Source of the DNA: Pseudomonas kielensis
Lineage (GTDB): Bacteria > Pseudomonadota > Gammaproteobacteria > Pseudomonadales > Pseudomonadaceae
NCBI RefSeq assembly: GCF_014236655.1
Contig: NZ_JACMYG010000005.1
Span: forward strand, 1 to 64,000
Direction of reading: 5' to 3'
DNA: 64,000 nt
Positions 57,671 to 64,000 of this stretch are shown in pieces; the stretch's first letter is position 1, and the number at the start of each line of letters is the position of its first letter. The notes under the pieces are model-generated. The model saw only the letters and a list, made by a program, of their open reading frames with translations, ran no database searches and was not told the DNA's origin. A program made the translations under genes and the position numbers.

Positions 57671-58996
57671 ATGGCACTGACACGCGAACAGCAAATTGCA
57701 GCCCTCGAAAAAGACTGGGCTGAAAACCCACGCTGGAAAGGCGTGACACGCGCTTACTCCGCTGCTGACGTCGTCCGCCTGCGCGGCTCGGTTCAACCTG
57801 AGCACACCTTTGCAAAACTGGGCGCCGAGAAGCTGTGGAACCTGGTGACCCAGGGCGCCAAGCCGTCCTTCCGCCCTGAGAAAGATTTCGTCAACTGCAT
57901 GGGTGCCCTGACCGGCGGCCAGGCTGTGCAACAAGTCAAAGCCGGCATCCAGGCGATCTACCTGTCGGGCTGGCAAGTGGCCGCGGACAACAACTCCGCC
58001 GAATCGATGTACCCGGACCAGTCGCTGTACCCGGTTGACTCGGTACCCACCGTCGTCAAGCGCATCAACAACTCGTTCCGTCGTGCTGACCAGATCCAGT
58101 GGAAAGCCGGCAAAGGCCCGGGCGATGAAGGCTACATCGACTACTTCGCTCCAATCGTGGCTGACGCCGAAGCCGGTTTCGGCGGCGTACTGAACGCCTA
58201 CGAGCTGATGAAGAGCATGATCGAGGCAGGCGCTGCCGGCGTTCACTTCGAAGACCAACTGGCTTCCGTGAAGAAGTGCGGCCACATGGGCGGCAAGGTA
58301 CTGGTTCCTACCCAGGAAGCGGTACAGAAGCTGACCGCTGCTCGTCTGGCAGCTGACGTTGCCGGTACACCGACCATCATCCTGGCCCGTACCGACGCCA
58401 ACGCCGCTGACCTGCTGACTTCCGACTGCGACCCGTACGACCAGCCATTCGTGACTGGCGAACGTACCCAGGAAGGTTTCTACAAAGTGCGCGCCGGTCT
58501 GGACCAGGCCATCGCCCGCGGCCTGGCTTACGCGCCATACGCCGACCTGATCTGGTGCGAAACCGCCAAGCCGGACCTGGACGAAGCTCGTCGCTTCGCT
58601 GAAGCGATCAAGAAGGAATACCCGGACCAACTGCTGTCGTACAACTGCTCGCCTTCCTTCAACTGGAAGAAAAACCTGGACGACGCGACCATCGCCAAGT
58701 TCCAGCGCGAACTGTCCGCCATGGGTTACAAGCACCAGTTCATCACCCTGGCCGGCATTCACAACATGTGGCACAGCATGTTCAACCTGGCGCACGACTA
58801 CGCCCGCAACGACATGACCGCCTACGTGAAGCTGCAGGAGCAGGAATTCGCTGACGCCGCCAAGGGTTACACCTTCGTGGCTCACCAGCAGGAAGTGGGC
58901 ACCGGCTACTTCGACGACATGACCACCGTGATTCAGGGTGGCTCGTCTTCGGTTACCGCACTGACCGGCTCCACCGAAGAAGAACAGTTCCACTGA
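57671..58996 (+). CDS. aceA: Isocitrate lyase
   Basis: A 441-residue glyoxylate-shunt enzyme splitting isocitrate into glyoxylate and succinate. The catalytic signature KKCGHMGGK is intact. The ATG at 57671 gives the family start [16 protein letters not shown]; the frame is open to 57566. Confidence 0.96.
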   Translation: MALTREQQIAALEKDWAENPRWKGVTRAYSAADVVRLRGSVQPEHTFAKLGAEKLWNLVTQGAKPSFRPEKDFVNCMGALTGGQAVQQVKAGIQAIYLSGWQVAADNNSAESMYPDQSLYPVDSVPTVVKRINNSFRRADQIQWKAGKGPGDEGYIDYFAPIVADAEAGFGGVLNAYELMKSMIEAGAAGVHFEDQLASVKKCGHMGGKVLVPTQEAVQKLTAARLAADVAGTPTIILARTDANAADLLTSDCDPYDQPFVTGERTQEGFYKVRAGLDQAIARGLAYAPYADLIWCETAKPDLDEARRFAEAIKKEYPDQLLSYNCSPSFNWKKNLDDATIAKFQRELSAMGYKHQFITLAGIHNMWHSMFNLAHDYARNDMTAYVKLQEQEFADAAKGYTFVAHQQEVGTGYFDDMTTVIQGGSSSVTALTGSTEEEQFH

Positions 58997-59065
58997 TCGA
59001 CTTCGCCTTGAGCACACGGCCATCGCAGACCTGGTAGAAAGCTAACTGCAATGCCGAAAATCTGA

Positions 59066-59093
59066 CGCCCCGACTGGTTCGGGGCGTTTTTTT
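59066..59093 (+). terminator. Terminator of aceA
   Basis: Stem CGCCCCGA / TCGGGGCG (59066-59073, 59079-59086) followed by seven T. Confidence 0.92.
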
Positions 59094-59122
59094 GCGTGGC
59101 ATTTCTCAGTAACACAGCCCCC

Positions 59123-59255
59123 CTGTAGGAGCGAGCGCCCGCTTGCGGCTTGCTCGCGAAGGACTCCAACGATAATGCGCCCTGCTTGAACGACCGCGTT
59201 TTCCGAAGGCTTTTTTTTCCGAAGGCTTTTTCGCGAGCAAGCACACGCCTACAGG
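59123..59255. repeat. REPIN with an internal tandem duplication
   Basis: Outer arms begin CTGTAGGAGCGAGCGCCCGC and end in GCACACGCCTACAG. Inside, the 16-base unit TTTTCCGAAGGCTTTT occurs twice in tandem (59199 and 59215). Confidence 0.7.
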
Positions 59256-59680
59256 AGACCGTGGCGCATGAAGCAAAACATTGATCCAGAGCGGTATCGA
59301 CAATGGCCAAAACGGTTAAAAACTGCGCCCTGGCAACTTGCTGTAGCACGCAAGTAACCGTAACTTAGCCGCTACCCGACCTTGGAATAGTTTAAAAACC
59401 ACCCCAAATAATATTGATTATCATTTAGCTCGAACTATATTCATTGCAACCGCCACAAAACATAATTAACAAAACCCCGGCTAATGCCCGTACCGCACGG
59501 GCTGCAGGGCCTCGCAGGTGCGCTATGTCCTTATTCCTATAAATAATTTCGCTATAGGAATTTTACTTGCACGGTGTTTAGCCATAAAATCACCGCGATT
59601 GATTGCGCTGCGACATATCGTCACTGCTTTATTTCTTTATCAAGCTCAGAGACCCTTGCTCTCTGTTAAGGATTACCAGC
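59256..59680. other. AT-rich upstream region of the nuo operon
   Basis: No gene seen. It contains the promoter candidate at 59410-59441 and a long leader (about 230 bases) before nuoA. Confidence 0.5.
59410..59441 (+). promoter_or_regulatory. Candidate nuoA promoter with an overlapping Fur-like box
   Basis: TTGATT (59414-59419), 16-base spacer, TATATT (59436-59441). The -35 lies within AATATTGATTATCATTTAG (59410-59428), which matches 13 of 19 positions of the Fur consensus. Confidence 0.5.
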
Positions 59681-60094
59681 ATGCCCGAAGCGACAGGACT
59701 CATGGCCCACAACTGGGGCTTTGCCATTTTCCTTCTGGGTGTCGGCGGCCTTTGTGCCTTCATGCTCGGCGTCTCCAGCCTCCTCGGGTCAAAAGCCTGG
59801 GGCCGCAGCAAAAACGAACCGTTCGAGTCCGGCATGCTACCTACAGGTGGCGCCCGCTTGCGGCTCTCAGCCAAATTCTATCTGGTCGCGATGTTGTTCG
59901 TGATCTTCGATATCGAAGCCCTCTTTCTCTTTGCATGGTCTGTGTCCGTCCGCGAAAGCGGCTGGACCGGATTCGTCGAAGCTCTCGTTTTCATAGCAAT
60001 TCTGTTGGCAGGTCTTGTCTACCTATTTCGAGTGGGCGCCCTTGACTGGGCTCCGGAAGCTCGTCGTAAGCGGCAGGCGAAGCTGAAACAATGA
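59681..60094 (+). CDS. nuoA: NADH-quinone oxidoreductase subunit A
   Basis: A 137-residue three-span membrane subunit of complex I ([28 protein letters not shown]). The ATG at 59681 has a TAAGGA site. First gene of the nuo operon. Confidence 0.96.
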   Translation: MPEATGLMAHNWGFAIFLLGVGGLCAFMLGVSSLLGSKAWGRSKNEPFESGMLPTGGARLRLSAKFYLVAMLFVIFDIEALFLFAWSVSVRESGWTGFVEALVFIAILLAGLVYLFRVGALDWAPEARRKRQAKLKQ

Positions 60095-60104
60095 GGCTTT
60101 GGCA

Positions 60105-60779
60105 ATGCAATACAATCTCACCAGGATCGACCCGGATGCTCCTAACGAGCAGTACCCGATCGGCGAGCGGGAAACCGTTTCCGATCCGTTAGAAGATCAA
60201 GTCCACAAAAACATCTTCATGGGCAAGCTCGAAGACGTGCTGAGCGGTGCAGTCAACTGGGGGCGTAAAAACTCCCTGTGGCCGTACAACTTCGGCCTTT
60301 CGTGCTGCTACGTGGAAATGACCACTGCCTTCACGGCGCCCCACGACATCGCGCGCTTTGGCGCCGAGGTTATCCGGGCATCGCCGCGCCAGGCGGATTT
60401 CATGGTTATCGCCGGTACCTGCTTCATCAAGATGGCGCCGATCATTCAGCGTCTCTACGAGCAAATGCTCGAGCCGAAGTGGGTCATCTCCATGGGCTCG
60501 TGCGCCAACTCCGGTGGCATGTACGACATCTACTCCGTGGTTCAGGGAGTGGACAAGTTCCTGCCCGTGGACGTCTACGTGCCTGGCTGCCCGCCCCGCC
60601 CTGAAGCTTTCCTGCAAGGCCTGATGCTGCTGCAGGAGTCGATTGGCCAGGAGCGTCGCCCGCTTTCCTGGGTCGTCGGCGATCAAGGCGTGTACCGCGC
60701 CGAGATGCCTTCGCAAAAGGAACAGCGCCGCGAACAGCGAATCGCAGTCACCAACCTGCGCAGCCCCGACGAAGTCTGA
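60105..60779 (+). CDS. nuoB: NADH-quinone oxidoreductase subunit B
   Basis: A 224-residue subunit carrying the N2 4Fe-4S cluster; cysteines in [14 protein letters not shown] and VPGCPPRP. It passes electrons to ubiquinone at the NuoB/D interface. Confidence 0.97.
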   Translation: MQYNLTRIDPDAPNEQYPIGERETVSDPLEDQVHKNIFMGKLEDVLSGAVNWGRKNSLWPYNFGLSCCYVEMTTAFTAPHDIARFGAEVIRASPRQADFMVIAGTCFIKMAPIIQRLYEQMLEPKWVISMGSCANSGGMYDIYSVVQGVDKFLPVDVYVPGCPPRPEAFLQGLMLLQESIGQERRPLSWVVGDQGVYRAEMPSQKEQRREQRIAVTNLRSPDEV

Positions 60780-60845
60780 TCCAGATCTGTTCCTGCAAAG
60801 AAACCGAAAGCTGGCTTCATTCTTTACGTTGACCGAAAGCGATAA

Positions 60846-62636
<1,791 letters not shown>

Positions 62637-62638
62637 GC

Positions 62639-63136
62639 ATGAACAGCACGCTTATCCAGACAGACCGTTTCACCTTGAGTGAAACCGAGCGCTCGGCCAT
62701 CGAGCACGAGTTGCATCACTACGAAGACCCGCGCGCGGCGTCGATCGAAGCCCTGAAGATCGTCCAGAAGGAACGTGGCTGGGTGCCCGATGGCGCCCTG
62801 TACGCCATCGGCGAAATCCTCGGCATCCCGGCCAGCGACGTTGAAGGCGTGGCGACGTTCTACAGCCAGATCTTCCGCCAGCCAGTGGGCCGCCACATCA
62901 TTCGCGTCTGCGACAGCATGGTCTGCTACATCGGCGGCCACGAGTCGGTGGTCAGCGAAATCCAGAGCAAGCTGGGGATCGGCCTGGGCCAGACCACTGC
63001 CGACGGTCGCTTCACCCTGCTGCCAGTCTGCTGCCTCGGCAACTGCGACAAGGCGCCGGCGTTGATGATCGACGACGACACTTTCGGTGACGTACAGCCT
63101 GCTGGCGTTGCCAAACTGTTGGAGGGCTACGTATGA
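62639..63136 (+). CDS. nuoE: NADH-quinone oxidoreductase subunit E
   Basis: A 165-residue subunit with the N1a 2Fe-2S cluster; ligands CDSMVC and CLGNC. It overlaps nuoF by four bases. Confidence 0.97.
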   Translation: MNSTLIQTDRFTLSETERSAIEHELHHYEDPRAASIEALKIVQKERGWVPDGALYAIGEILGIPASDVEGVATFYSQIFRQPVGRHIIRVCDSMVCYIGGHESVVSEIQSKLGIGLGQTTADGRFTLLPVCCLGNCDKAPALMIDDDTFGDVQPAGVAKLLEGYV

Positions 63137-64000
63137 CCCTGACTTCCTTCGGCCCGGCCAACCGCATCAAGCGCTCGGCAGAGACCCATCCGCTGACCTG
63201 GCGCCTGCGTGACGACGGCGAGGCTGTGTGGCTCGACGAGTACCAGGCCAAGAACGGTTACGCGGCCGCTCGCAAGGCCTTCGCCGACATGGCCCAGGAC
63301 GACATCGTCCAGACCGTGAAAGACGCCGGCCTCAAGGGGCGCGGCGGTGCAGGCTTCCCCACGGGCGTGAAGTGGGGCCTGATGCCCAAAGACGAATCCA
63401 TCAACATCCGCTACCTGCTGTGCAACGCGGATGAAATGGAGCCCAACACCTGGAAAGACCGCATGCTGATGGAGCAACTGCCCCATCTGCTGATCGAAGG
63501 CATGCTGATCAGCGCCCGCGCGCTGAAAACCTACCGTGGCTACATCTTCCTGCGTGGCGAGTACACCACCGCCGCCAAGCACCTCAACCGTGCCGTGGAA
63601 GAAGCCAAGGCCGCTGGCCTGCTGGGCAAGAACATCCTCGGCTCGGGCTTTGACTTCGAGCTGTTCGTGCACACCGGCGCCGGGCGTTACATCTGCGGTG
63701 AAGAAACCGCACTGATCAACTCCCTCGAAGGCCGCCGCGCCAACCCGCGCTCCAAGCCCCCCTTCCCTGCCGCCGTAGGCGTGTGGGGCAAGCCGACCTG
63801 CGTGAACAACGTCGAAACCCTGTGCAACGTGCCGGCGATCATTGCCGACGGCGTGGACTGGTACAAGTCGTTGGCCCGTGAAGGCAGCGAAGACATGGGC
63901 ACCAAGCTCATGGGCTTCTCCGGCAAGGTCAAGAACCCGGGCCTGTGGGAGCTGCCGTTCGGCGTGACCGGCCGCGAGCTGTTCGAAGACTACGCTGGCG
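63133..64000 (+). CDS. nuoF: NADH-quinone oxidoreductase subunit F (partial, cut by window end)
   Basis: The first 289 codons are present. The FMN/NADH site [10 protein letters not shown] and [22 protein letters not shown] are intact. The C-terminal N3 cluster region lies beyond the window. The ATG overlaps the nuoE stop. Confidence 0.96.
   Translation, partial: MTLTSFGPANRIKRSAETHPLTWRLRDDGEAVWLDEYQAKNGYAAARKAFADMAQDDIVQTVKDAGLKGRGGAGFPTGVKWGLMPKDESINIRYLLCNADEMEPNTWKDRMLMEQLPHLLIEGMLISARALKTYRGYIFLRGEYTTAAKHLNRAVEEAKAAGLLGKNILGSGFDFELFVHTGAGRYICGEETALINSLEGRRANPRSKPPFPAAVGVWGKPTCVNNVETLCNVPAIIADGVDWYKSLAREGSEDMGTKLMGFSGKVKNPGLWELPFGVTGRELFEDYAG

Overview
The window is a 64-kb piece of a high-GC gammaproteobacterial chromosome, almost certainly Pseudomonas of the fluorescens lineage. 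The evidence is the gene order tusDCBE / cysG-serS-crcB-rarA-lolA-ftsK / trxB-aat-bpt-infA / clpA-clpS-cspD / icd-idh / mnmA-hflD-purB / aceA / nuo, the fused nuoCD gene, the coexistence of a dimeric and a monomeric NADP-isocitrate dehydrogenase, and several Pseudomonas-type REP/REPIN palindromes (GGAGCGAGCTTGCTCGCGA and GGAGCGGGCTTGCCCGCGA types). I saw no rRNA, tRNA, insertion sequence, prophage or CRISPR array.

Layout. (1) 251-5991: a six-gene co-oriented lipid operon resembling Escherichia coli ynbA-ynbC-ynbD-ynbB with two extra genes (a small membrane protein and a PlsC-like acyltransferase). It looks like a second phospholipid headgroup pathway of unknown product. (2) 6059-7594: a heat-shock gene (Hsp20/IbpA) with a sigma-32-type promoter and a ROSE-like RNA thermometer, and dusC. 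(3) 7776-10176: an accessory type VI secretion island with a PAAR protein, a glycine-rich probable pore-forming effector and its membrane immunity protein, then a decayed second effector with an intact orphan immunity gene, then a second, truncated PAAR protein. (4) 10565-18668: a GlpSTPQUV-like glycerol ABC importer with a sigma-54 promoter, a phased array of TGAACA repeats and a divergent AcoR-like activator. AAN-repeat (Crc/Hfq-type) motifs lie at three of its translation starts. (5) 18765-22079: an IclR regulator, formimidoylglutamase, a glutamate symporter and an arginase-family relic.

(6) 22283-32374: cysS, glnS, ppiB, lpxH, small unknown genes, the TusDCB-TusE sulfur relay, a ybiB-like gene and a glutathionyl-hydroquinone reductase. 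(7) 32490-40110: cysG, serS, crcB, rarA, lolA and ftsK, all on the minus strand. (8) 40418-46556: trxB, both aminoacyl-tRNA-protein transferases (aat, bpt), infA, clpA, clpS and cspD, making a near-complete N-degron locus. (9) 46645-58996: the isocitrate node (icd, idh and aceA) interrupted by nudJ, mnmA, hflD, purB, a ribosomal oxygenase, an acetyltransferase and an orphan secretin-like periplasmic protein. (10) 59681-64000: the start of the complex I operon (nuoA, B, CD, E, F), with nuoF cut by the window end.

The most novel material is the Ynb-like lipid operon, the T6SS effector/immunity island with its decayed paralogous toxin, and the multilayer control of the glycerol uptake locus (sigma-54, phased enhancer and AAN motifs). 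Functions are assigned by reading motifs in translated sequence. No database search was possible.
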